Notes under the pieces: model-generated
The model's database searches: none
Told to the model about the DNA's origin: nothing
Seen by the model: the letters and a program-made list of their open reading frames with translations, nothing else
Made by a program: the position numbers and the translations under genes
NCBI GenBank assembly: GCA_977017575.1
Contig: CDRNVI010000066.1
Location: 124,001 to 188,000 of the forward strand
DNA: 64,000 nucleotides
From: Paramoeba atlantica
Taxonomy: Eukaryota; Discosea
Direction of reading: 5' to 3'
Shown here: one piece after another, positions 29,824 to 38,318 of the stretch
Position numbering within the stretch: position 1 is the stretch's first letter
Layout of the letters: every line of letters begins with the position of its first letter

Positions 29824-30505
29824 CTCGTAAAATATATTATATCATTTTCGTAATATTCTATATTCTGCAAGTTAAAGCAACATTTTCCCACAAAAAACTA
29901 TAAAAGCATCTTTTTGAAAACACACCTAGCTATTTACAACGCTCAAAGATTCATACCTCAAAATAGATATCACGCTCCGTAGCTCGATATCATGGTCTTA
30001 GTTCCTGTACATTACCTTAGTTCATCTTTCTTTCCCCGGCAACAGGCACACTCTAACGATTGGAGTGAAGACTCCCGGGACCTTTCCGAAGAGACTAGGC
30101 GGTCGCGGTTGCCTCCATCGAGGACCGTGTCCTTAGCTGCCCGCGAGATCGGGTTCTCTGCATCTGGCGGTCGCCCAGCTCTCTGTACATCGGCTCTGTC
30201 ACAGCTCTCCGTACCCGGATTACCTCCGAGACTGTAATGCGGGATTATGGTTTATAACAAGTTCTAGGGTCACGAATTTCTGGAGGGTCTAAATATTGTA
30301 CCGTGAGAGTTCTTGAGTAACTCCTTCGGCACTCAATATATCTCGAAATTCTAAGATGTCAAAATAAGTCTCAACATTGAATTCGAAGGGACTTACTTCC
30401 CGGATAGCAAAGCGGATAGCAAAACCTCGATCATCAGCGCCCGAATGCTATCACAAGGAGCCGAAGCATCTATCTTCAAACTCTTCTGAAGACGTGAGAC
30501 CAGTG
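29824..30505. other. Gene-free stretch with a GC-rich island
   Basis: The segment at about 30040-30240 is clearly richer in GC than the flanks and carries a plus-strand open frame of about 80 codons without recognisable similarity. The rest is AT-rich. A 12-bp tandem repeat (GGATAGCAAAGC / GGATAGCAAAAC) lies near 30403-30428. The island may be a fragment of a mobile element, but nothing diagnostic remains. Confidence 0.35.
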
Positions 30506-32560
30506 TCAAAATTCTGGAAAGCACGTCTCAACGTATTTCTGTGGAAGCGTTAGGTAAACATATAGAGTACGTCCATGATTCACATATTCTATTCTAAAAT
30601 ATTCTGGTCGATCAAGAATGAATTTATTGATGTTACCGTATAGCGACCGGATGGCTTCACGAGCCGCAGTCGTCCATCGATTCAAAAGGCCTTTTACGCA
30701 TGCGCCCTGTTTGGGTATCGAGCGATACAACAAGCGCACAAACAGTCGTTCATTGTACATTGTCGAATCAAAGTCAATGTCTTGACTGGTCGCCCCGCTA
30801 GCACGCTGAATACGGAGTACCCCAGGCCTACCTTCGGATACCGAAATATATTTAGACATGGATGATATTGTTCTCATGCAACGCAAGGGGGCGATAACTT
30901 GAGCTTCTTCGGGAAGCTTGCGAACAATAGATCGAAGATCAGACCACCCGGTCTCTGGACAAAGGTCTCTAAGCGCCTTACCTAGAATGTCTGGATTAGC
31001 GTATGTACCTCTCCCGTGAAAAAGAAGCGATTTTTTTTGACCAATAGTTACCTGCTGCACGCATCCGTCGAGCAGTTCAACGCGAGGGTCCGCTCTTCGC
31101 GTTCTTTGTACGGTTTTTGAGGAACCATCCAGCGAAAAGTGCTCATTGTACTTCCTCAAAAATTTTACGAGAATATCCTGCGAAACAGGTTCGTCAAAAC
31201 AGTTTTCAAAAATTGTTTCGGGTATCTCCTCTTGTATTTCATCAGTTGTAACAGCAGTTTTCTGTTTCACGGCGAATAAATCATAAATGGCAGCGCGGAG
31301 GAGAGCCTCACGATCCTTCAATGTTTCGTCATTACGATAAAGCTTGTCGGCATCCCCTTTTCCCTCATTGCGTAGGAGTGGGCTTAGAAATACCAGACCC
31401 GCACGCGAGGTAGAGGGAGTTTGTATGACGTCACGGGAGAGCACTGTGTGACGTATGTGACGAAAAAAATCGTACTGGTTTATTTTGTAGCCTGCGATGC
31501 TTTCACAAACCCCCTCTGGCATTTGAACACTCCATGTTACAATGGGATATGTAGGAATGTACTTCACCAATTGGTTAATTGATGGATCTCGCAGCACTTT
31601 TTTGGGACTATCGCGGACGGTCGGGTTCTCATGCTTCTTTTTTAATAATTCCTGGTCCTGTCGCCTCGCCTCATGTAGTACGTCCCACAAGACCCGTGGG
31701 ATGGGAATGCCATGGTCATCCAGTTCGACGTTTTCCGCCTCGCAAGGGGAGGTCAAATCTATAGGAGTGCGTCGACCTCTAGGTTTAGGGACATCGGCCT
31801 CTTCATCTTCAGGATCATCTGGGAAATCTAGATCGTTTTGGGGCTGTACAGGTAGCATACAGGAGTCCTCTACAGATTTCTCCCGACGTCGTACTACGTG
31901 ACACTTGTCGTTGGAAAGCATTATTCGAGGATGTTCATTACGCATCAAGACATTCCCTAACCCGCCAAGAGAGCGGCAATCCTTTTTTTCATCGTCAGTT
32001 AGTACCTGATAAAGATCTTTTATGGATAAGAAATTATCGTCCGGAATATGGGGCAGCAAAGTGTCCCAAAAAGCTTCTGAAACAGCTTCTGATTTTGTTT
32101 TATGAAACGCCTTTGTCCGTGTTGCACTATTCTTTTCTATCGCCTTCATTGAACACAAGCGAGATATAACAGGTTCTTTGGTACACGAACGTTTTACTTT
32201 GAAAACCCCATCTGTATCACGAAAAACATCAAAAGATGTCGAATTCGTATACAAGTATGACAAGAGACTACCTTGCATATCCGCAATAAGCACAAGAATA
32301 TAATCGGGCAGGGCTGAAGCAAGGAGACGAACCGGCATAATCTGATTCTGGGGCAAATAATCAAGAACACTTAGCAGAAGTTCTTCTTGTGTACAACGAT
32401 GTCGGGCGCTTCGCATAGTGGTGGTAGACTGTAATCTGCGCTGCTCTGGGCGCTTCAATGCATTTAGTGTCTGAAAAAAAATCTGGCTTCGTGAGACAAG
32501 TACTCGGTTTCTGTTCCACCCTCTTTTATAGAACACGAAGCTAGTGCGCAACAGCAACAT
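30506..32560 (-). CDS. Repeat protein of the two-member family, probably mitochondrial (paralogue B)
   Basis: 684 residues from ATG 32560, which follows a pyrimidine tract ending TTCATTAG (AG at 32562-32563); the more upstream GTG would lie before the acceptor and is rejected. The N-terminus MLLLRTSFVFYKRGWNRNRV is basic, hydrophobic and free of acid, like a mitochondrial presequence. At least five units share the pattern of paralogue A: LLSVLDYLPQNQIMPVRLLA, then TLLPHIPDDNFLSIKDLYQV, KYIPTYPIVTWSVQMPEG, LRDLCPETGWSDLRSIVRKL and LYRSIPKQGACVKGLLNRWT, most ending in a strand with V-[KR]-R. An acidic linker containing DDPEDEEADVPKP sits between units two and three. No catalytic motif is seen. 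Function unknown; nucleic-acid binding in the mitochondrion is inferred. Confidence 0.6.
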   Translation of the reverse strand: MLLLRTSFVFYKRGWNRNRVLVSRSQIFFQTLNALKRPEQRRLQSTTTMRSARHRCTQEELLLSVLDYLPQNQIMPVRLLASALPDYILVLIADMQGSLLSYLYTNSTSFDVFRDTDGVFKVKRSCTKEPVISRLCSMKAIEKNSATRTKAFHKTKSEAVSEAFWDTLLPHIPDDNFLSIKDLYQVLTDDEKKDCRSLGGLGNVLMRNEHPRIMLSNDKCHVVRRREKSVEDSCMLPVQPQNDLDFPDDPEDEEADVPKPRGRRTPIDLTSPCEAENVELDDHGIPIPRVLWDVLHEARRQDQELLKKKHENPTVRDSPKKVLRDPSINQLVKYIPTYPIVTWSVQMPEGVCESIAGYKINQYDFFRHIRHTVLSRDVIQTPSTSRAGLVFLSPLLRNEGKGDADKLYRNDETLKDREALLRAAIYDLFAVKQKTAVTTDEIQEEIPETIFENCFDEPVSQDILVKFLRKYNEHFSLDGSSKTVQRTRRADPRVELLDGCVQQVTIGQKKSLLFHGRGTYANPDILGKALRDLCPETGWSDLRSIVRKLPEEAQVIAPLRCMRTISSMSKYISVSEGRPGVLRIQRASGATSQDIDFDSTMYNERLFVRLLYRSIPKQGACVKGLLNRWTTAAREAIRSLYGNINKFILDRPEYFRIEYVNHGRTLYVYLTLPQKYVETCFPEF

Positions 32561-32585
32561 CCTAATGAAAAATAAGACGAAACAT
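32561..32585 (-). promoter_or_regulatory. Probable trans-splice acceptor for paralogue B
   Basis: On the minus strand a T-rich tract ending CATTAG is separated from the ATG at 32560 by a single G. It excludes the upstream non-ATG extension of the frame. Confidence 0.55.
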
Positions 32586-33191
32586 AAGAGAACTACAAGT
32601 AAGGTTTTACCGTACACCGCGCAATAATATACCCCAGAATAGGAAGAGTTGACCTGACCCCCAATAAGATGTGTTAAAGCAAAGTGTTCTACAGGCTACG
32701 TGAAATACAGATTGGAAAAGATTTTTGGTGTGTAGAAGGTAGTTGCGAAAGCATCTTATCATGTTCTCACGCAAGATCCGAAAATATTCTGGACATACTT
32801 GAGGTTGAGGAAACATTATCGCCGCAAAGGATTCCCGGGAATAGCTATAGTTCATCAATTATCCACCTTATTGAATGGATAATCGAATCATTCGCTCCAC
32901 GTTTGTTTTGGTTCCACGATAAAACAGCGGGATTTTCTTTCTCCGTTTCCTTTCCAGTTCTGCTACTTGAATAGTACTTCCAGGGGACGTGAAACCTCGC
33001 ACTTACGGTCTCGTCCTGCTGAAAGCTCTACAGAAATCCTCTCTACTGCGCTCACCAAGACAAACCCTTTTGTTGAACATTTGAATGGATAGTGACAGCT
33101 TAAAATAAGCTCCACTAAACTAGTGAGCTTCTTAACAACTAGATTCAATTATAATCTTGGTATATCAAGCTAATCCAGTAATTTTTTCTTT
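32586..33191. other. Intergenic stretch, no gene seen
   Basis: Spacer of about 0.6 kb between paralogue B and the BTB-SPRY gene. Short plus-strand frames occur but show no similarity or acceptor signal. Nothing else recognised. Confidence 0.35.
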
Positions 33192-34232
33192 TTAAGACTC
33201 CGTACTAGACGCCGTTGTCATCGGAACGAGGTGCACCACGGAAGCCCTTTTAAGAACCACGGCAAATTTTAATTCCGGATACTTATTGCCTTCACCCATA
33301 CTTGCTGTGTGAATCGTTTCCTCATTTCGAAGCCACGTCACACAGCCATCCTGATAGTTCACCGAAACCGTGATGTGATCCCCATCCGTAAACGACTCCG
33401 CGGTTTCGATTTTCCGATGGCTCTCAAAATTCGCATACAACACCCCACTCATGTAATACACTGCACACTGCGACAGCTGGTGAAACTCCGTACCTTGATC
33501 CACAAACAACCGCGACACCACCCCAATCCCGACATAGTCCGCTCGTTCCACATGAAACTCCTGCGTGTGCGCTCCCTCTCTCATCCACCCCTCCCCACAC
33601 AAGCTCACCATGTAACTTGACCTCACTCTTTTCTTGGATTCCTCCACCCCGGGGCCGGGTACGAAGGTCCACTCCTCGACCGGGTGTAACCCGAGCAGCG
33701 GTTTCATACTCTCCAGTCCGTAGTAGTGCACATCACAGGAGAGCAGGGCGAGCTCCTCCGGGGGCACCACCACGGGGTAGCCCCTTAAATAGTTAAGCAC
33801 GTGACGAAACGCCCTCCCGTCGCGGTCAATAAAGTAGTGACCGTTCGGGTCGGTGGGGAGGAAGGCGTCGGGGTTGCGGAACGCGAGGGCGAGTAGGCTG
33901 CCGGGTTCTTTTTGGAGCGTAAGGGTTGTGGTACGGTAGCAGGTGCCGCCGACGTTGAGGGTAAGGAAGGGGGAGGAGGAGGAAGACTCCGGATGGGAGG
34001 GTGGAGGGAGGTCGGAAAGGGAAACTGCCGCGTTGGATGACGTTTCGGAGGTGTGGGAGTGTTGAGGAGTGGCGCCGCTGTTCAAGGTGGTAAGATTGAG
34101 GAGGTTGGAATCAGTTTCGAGTTGTGTGGGGCAGGAGGAGGAGGAGTCCTTGTGATGCGGTGTGGGTATGGTGTCGTGGGGAGTATGGGACGAGGGTTTT
34201 GCCATGCGTTCTCCCCGAATTCGCTTTCCCAT
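33192..34232 (-). CDS. BTB (KCTD/T1-type) plus SPRY domain protein
   Basis: 346 residues from ATG 34232; the frame is open five codons upstream but only from a TTG. After a serine-, histidine- and threonine-rich start of about 85 residues, a T1-type BTB domain is clear: FLTLNVGGTCYRTTTLTL, FIDRDGRAFRHVLNYLRGY and LSCDVHYYGLESM. This is the fold used by KCTD proteins and Kv tetramerisation. There is no channel part. The C-terminal 150 residues look like a SPRY domain: FHVERADYVGIGVVSRLFVD, CAVYYMSGVLYANFE, the GDHITVSVNYQDGCVTWLRN turn and ELKFAVVLKRASVVHLV. A KCTD-type BTB can recruit Cullin-3 and SPRY binds peptides, so an E3 adaptor is a reasonable guess. The gene is markedly richer in GC than its neighbours. 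Confidence 0.7.
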   Translation of the reverse strand: MGKRIRGERMAKPSSHTPHDTIPTPHHKDSSSSCPTQLETDSNLLNLTTLNSGATPQHSHTSETSSNAAVSLSDLPPPSHPESSSSSPFLTLNVGGTCYRTTTLTLQKEPGSLLALAFRNPDAFLPTDPNGHYFIDRDGRAFRHVLNYLRGYPVVVPPEELALLSCDVHYYGLESMKPLLGLHPVEEWTFVPGPGVEESKKRVRSSYMVSLCGEGWMREGAHTQEFHVERADYVGIGVVSRLFVDQGTEFHQLSQCAVYYMSGVLYANFESHRKIETAESFTDGDHITVSVNYQDGCVTWLRNEETIHTASMGEGNKYPELKFAVVLKRASVVHLVPMTTASSTES

Positions 34233-34503
34233 GGAGACAATATACAAGTATTATAAAATATGTAGAGTAAAAGTTAAATCTGTATGAGTAAAGCTTTGCT
34301 TGGAGTTTATTCGGTGTGTTCTTTACAGCACCTATCGACCAAAAGTACACCGTTTAATAAAGAAGACGTTGGCTTACTGTAACCCCCCTGTTTTTACTTC
34401 ACTTACCAGTTCCCGTTGTTTATGCTTCGTTTGTCAGAAATCCGGGCCGATAGCTTGACGAAATACAATCAGATAAACACTTTTTTACTAAGTGGAACAA
34501 CCA

Positions 34504-34601
34504 AAATATCAGTATAATAACGCTGTTTACTTATCATGGTGCACTCTTGCAGTGTGTATCTGAAGGTGTCCTAAGGTTCAGTGTATGTGTCATCATAGTT
34601 G
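34504..34601. repeat. 98-bp direct repeat, copy 1
   Basis: Begins AAATATCAGTATAATAACGC and ends CATCATAGTTG. It matches 35008-35105 with three differences that I counted. Spacing between copies is 504 bp. Confidence 0.85.
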
Positions 34602-35007
34602 AAGGAAAATAGGAATGACGAATGTAATACCGTATACCCCCAGTAAAGCATGTAGAATCGGTTTCGGGCCAAAGTGACCATATAATTATTTGGGCGAATG
34701 ATCTTACGGGTGCACAATCTGACTCCTGACTTGGACATTCGCTTTGACTATGCGACTGTAAGTAAAATTCAAAAATTAGGAAAATGCGCCGCACGCAGTT
34801 TTCTTCTCGTTTTATGTGGTTGCTTCTGAAAATATCTTTTTTCTACCGGGGGGTCGCCCAACCACACTCACCCCGCCCAGCAATCCTCACCCGTCCAGCC
34901 ACCCCCGCCCGCTCATGTCTCCCGAATCAAATCCCTGTTACTGGGGGTATGTAGGTAAAAAGGTTTACCTTTAATAAAACTTCTATAAAAGGTAAGGAAG
35001 GGACAAC

Positions 35008-35105
35008 AAATATCAGTATAATAACGCTGTTTACTTATCATGGTGCACTCTTGCAGTGTGTATCTGAAGGTGTCCTAAGGTTCAGTATACGTGTCATCAT
35101 AATTG
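35008..35105. repeat. 98-bp direct repeat, copy 2
   Basis: Same orientation as the copy at 34504-34601, 95 of 98 positions identical. The sequence between the copies is not obviously a known element; together they may be the remains of a segmental duplication. Confidence 0.85.
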
Positions 35106-35485
35106 TACAAGAACGGGTAAGATGAATGCAATAAGCAACTCTCTTAGAAGGGTTTCGTTCACTATGAAGAAGTGTTTTATCAGACCACTAGATAAGAGTC
35201 CGTACAGTATACACTTAATACCCTTTGTATGCCTAACATTTGTATACTCTTAATAACGCATAAACCGTATGCCCTTAGAAATTATGCCACCAAAGTCTAC
35301 CCTGTAGATTCGGGGGGAATGTTTTGTAATCCACAAAAAAGAATATCAGCCATGATCAAAAAAGTCATCATAGTATGTTCAGCTGAAACACGGATGTGAT
35401 AATCATCAGGATGAACGAATTGTGTTGAACAGTTGGTTATACTGTACACTTACTATGACAAGTGTACGGTATAATGAATTCTTCT

Positions 35486-35583
35486 TTTAGTCGCTTCGTT
35501 AAACGCGGTGGATGTTTTCAACTCAGAAGGCACTCATGCTGCGCGCTTCCCGTTGAAAACTATCTCCGCGTTTAACGAAGCGA
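35486..35583. repeat. Long hairpin (inverted repeat with arms of about 36 bp)
   Basis: The arm TTTAGTCGCTTCGTTAAACG followed by CGGTGGATGTTTTCAAC is repeated inverted ending in AACGAAGCGACTAAA, with four or so mismatches and a loop of about 25 bp. The right arm, read on the minus strand, resembles a stretch near 54765-54815. Confidence 0.75.
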
Positions 35584-35847
35584 CTAAAAAAAATCGTGAA
35601 AAGATCATGAATAAACTATTCTTTCGGGGAGAAAATACTCGATTTTTAGGCCAAAGATGCGAAATTTTACCCCGAATTTGGGCCGTTTTTGAAACCACAC
35701 CAGTAGGGGTCGGAGGCGAATCCGACGGAAAAAACGCCATAGAATGGGAACTGAGGTCCCAAACTCTCAAAAATATGAGTGGCTGTGGATATCATCTCGC
35801 GTGATCTCGTATGATCTCATATTGGGCCTCACCCGCAGCCCCTCATA

Positions 35848-36603
35848 CAGTGGTTTCAGTTGATCTTGCCCCCCCTCGGAATTTTGATTTTTTTTATCCG
35901 TTTTTGCTCATCTTTGCAGCATTGGAGAGATCTCGTTCCCCTAGCGAAGAGCTTTGCCGCCTTTTTTTCATAGAGACCCCCTGGTGACCCCTGGGTGACC
36001 CGAAAGTTGACCAAAATAAAAACTTTTTTACCAAAAATAAATTTTTTTACCTATGAAAAATAGAGCAAAAAACGGATTTTATGTCCAAAAGTTAACTCTG
36101 AAGGCAAAGAACTAGTATCCGGAATGGCCTCCATTGTTTTGCAACACGCTTCGAAGTCTATTTGGGATTGAATCAATTGTGTTGCACACATTGTGGGGTT
36201 GTCTTCTCTTTTGTCATTACATTGTTCGACGTACTCCCCCTGTTTGGGGTATGAGGGTCTGATCTTCATAATGTAGAGGTGTTGACTAAATTGAACTAGG
36301 CAATAGAGAGGGTACTAGACATAGAGCTTTCAAATTATCAATTTAGAACGCTATCACTCGTACTTACAAGTGCAAAATATACAGAAAATCGGGAAAATGT
36401 GGCAAAAAATGGTTGTGTACACAGAAAAACTCCGAAAAAACAGTGGTTTTTGGACCCAGGGGTCACCAGGGGGTCTCTATGAAAAAAGGCGGCAAAGCTC
36501 TTCGCTAGGGGAACGAGATCTCTCCAATGCTGCAAAGATGAGCAAAAACGGATAAAAAAAATCAAAATTCCGAGGGGGGGGGCAAGATCAACTGAAACCA
36601 CTG
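35848..36603. mobile_element. 756-bp non-autonomous Tc1/mariner-like element with 148-bp inverted repeats
   Basis: Ends are CAGTGGTTTCAGTTGATCTT and its exact reverse complement, flanked by TA at 35846-35847 and 36604-36605. The inverted repeats extend to about 35996 and from about 36455 and are almost identical, apart from the length of the C-run (seven against eight). Start CAGTG and TA duplication place it with Tc1/mariner. The 460-bp centre has no transposase; a minus-strand frame of 72 codons inside (36051-36269) is of unknown value. The near-identity of the arms suggests recent movement or gene conversion. Confidence 0.8.
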
Positions 36604-36949
36604 TATGTTTGAGGAATCGATTTTGGAAAATATATTATTTTTACTTTTTTTTGGTCAAAAACTTTTTTTTTGGGTGGTCCCAAAAATTTCGGAAATTTTG
36701 ACCTTTTCGGATCCCTCCTGTGCGTACCAGGGGGGATCACCCCCAGGTGGGGGGTGGAAAATTATCGCCGCGGCATACTCTACCACTTCGCTGCGCCCGA
36801 TTTTGAAAAGCGAAAAAAATTAAAAAACATTCGCGACGTATGCCCCCTCCCCAGTAGTGCATCGCCTACAGGCTCACAGCGGAATTTCCCTTCTGGATGG
36901 CTCTCCTCAGTGTCATGCGAGCGAGCCAAACAAAAACAAATTTTGTGTT

Positions 36950-37873
36950 TCAAAATTCTGTGGCTATAATCTCCCGTGTTCGCTTCAAATTGAAGAAAGT
37001 ATAAGTCAGAATAAGATTCTCGACGTTGTTCATTAGAGGATCACGAAGAAAATCCTTGTGAATATAAAAGAAAACAGGCATTTCTACGAGTTCATGTGGT
37101 TTGAAACGCTGTTCCTCGAAACAGAAGCATTGGATCTTGTTCAAGTAGCTAGTAACCTCAGGCGGCGAAATATTATACGTGGAGATTCCATGTAATGTGC
37201 GATTTGTCTTGTTATAGGCGGCGAAGAAAGCCAAACAAGGTTCGCCTACTAGAACGTTCATTGTCTTTTGCAGCGGGACAAACGCAATTGGCATTGAAAG
37301 GCCAGCATCTCCTTGGAAAAAGACTTTGAGAATTTTCTTTCGTTCTGGTGGTTTATCAATGGCCGTGAGCTTTGAATTAGAATCATTCTCTTCATCTTCC
37401 TCGCTTTGTACTCCACTTGAAAAAAATCGAGCATCGAACCCATGCCCGCCCTCACTACAGTAGATCCTATACAGCGGAACGAATAAAAATGTAAGCCCTA
37501 GGGAAAGAATCGCGACAGAAGCCAGACCGGAAAGAAAAGCAGATGTATTCGTCCGCTGTTCATCGTAATTGAAAGTCGAAGGACGCGTGAACCTGAGCTG
37601 TCGAGATTTTCCGACTGTCTCCTTTGCCTGATCTGTAACTGCTTCTTTCGCTACAGGTACTTGGGCGGCTTTGCCTAATGAACGCTTTGTCTTGGACTTG
37701 GATGCTGCTGCAGACTCTACATTGGAGCTCCATCGACGCAGACACAATACATAAGGACCATGATGAGGACTATTTCTTCGCAGTAAGTATGCCTTTAGAA
37801 ATGGATGGATGTGCGATGACGAACAGACCGATCGAGTGCATATTTGTAGGTTAAATCGTGCAGAGACTTGCAT
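36950..37873 (-). CDS. COX11: COX11, copper chaperone for cytochrome c oxidase assembly
   Basis: 307 residues from ATG 37873. A basic, serine-rich N-terminus (MQVSARFNLQICTRSVCSSS) suits mitochondrial import. One transmembrane helix, SGLASVAILSLGLTFLFVPL, is followed by the CtaG signature YRIYCSEGGHG. The soluble part carries KVFFQGDAGLSMPIAFVPLQ, AFFAAYNKTNRTLHGISTYN, and the copper site KIQCFCFEEQRFKPHE with its C-x-C pair, then MPVFFYIHKDFLRDP and ILTYTFF. COX11 delivers copper to the CuB centre of COX1 from the intermembrane face of the inner membrane. The linker between helix and beta-domain is longer than usual and acidic (SEEDEENDSN). Confidence 0.93.
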   Translation of the reverse strand: MQVSARFNLQICTRSVCSSSHIHPFLKAYLLRRNSPHHGPYVLCLRRWSSNVESAAASKSKTKRSLGKAAQVPVAKEAVTDQAKETVGKSRQLRFTRPSTFNYDEQRTNTSAFLSGLASVAILSLGLTFLFVPLYRIYCSEGGHGFDARFFSSGVQSEEDEENDSNSKLTAIDKPPERKKILKVFFQGDAGLSMPIAFVPLQKTMNVLVGEPCLAFFAAYNKTNRTLHGISTYNISPPEVTSYLNKIQCFCFEEQRFKPHELVEMPVFFYIHKDFLRDPLMNNVENLILTYTFFNLKRTREIIATEF

Positions 37874-38318
37874 TTTTTTTAAAATTTGATCAGCCAGACA
37901 AGATTCGCATATGATTAAGCATGGCTTGTTTAGTAACTTTTTATTGTTGATAAGGTTTTATTCGTTAACAAAGATATTAAAATGGTGACGAAGAAATAGA
38001 TGGCTTAAACTTAATAAAAATTGTCCACAATGAACACATTTTTAGAACTAAATTTCAAACAAAGTAAATGAATCCATCTAAAGTCATTCAAACTAAGAGA
38101 CTCACGAGAACACGAGATTGGCACGAGGTGCTGTGCCGGGCACAGTGTGCTCAACAGACTATTCTTTGCTAATAGTATCATGTTCATCTGTTCACATAAG
38201 GTGTGCACAACAGACTCTTCTTTACTAATAGTACCGTGTTCATCTGTTCACATAAGGACATACTGCAACTGTAACTGGAGATCACGTGCCTCCCTGCAGA
38301 TACCCACACCCATAGTGA
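37874..38318. other. Intergenic stretch with a 56-bp tandem duplication
   Basis: Two adjacent 56-bp units, 38145-38200 and 38201-38256, each begin GTGTGC and end CTGTTCACATAAG and differ at five positions by my count. No coding frame is supported. The rest is AT-rich spacer. Confidence 0.7.

Larger units (their letters stand above)
34233..36949. other. 2.7-kb gene-free interval made of repeats
   Basis: No host gene is supported. It holds a 98-bp direct repeat (34504 and 35008), a long hairpin (35486-35583), a 756-bp fold-back transposon (35848-36603) and, from about 36640 to 36760, further inverted and G-rich stretches (GGTCAAAA...TTTTGACC; CAGGGGGGATCACCCCCAGG). A C-run end TACTGTAACCCCCCTG at 34375-34390 resembles the left end of the other elements without a visible partner. 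A C-rich patch lies at about 34855-34915. Confidence 0.55.

Noticed and set aside
29992-30237. Plus-strand 81-codon frame as a gene
   Set aside because: No similarity, opposite to the cluster, and inside a GC-rich island that may be a mobile-element scrap.
36950-37873. Bacterial origin or contamination suggested by CtaG-like COX11
   Set aside because: COX11 is a standard nuclear gene of mitochondrial origin, and the gene has a presequence and cluster context like its neighbours.
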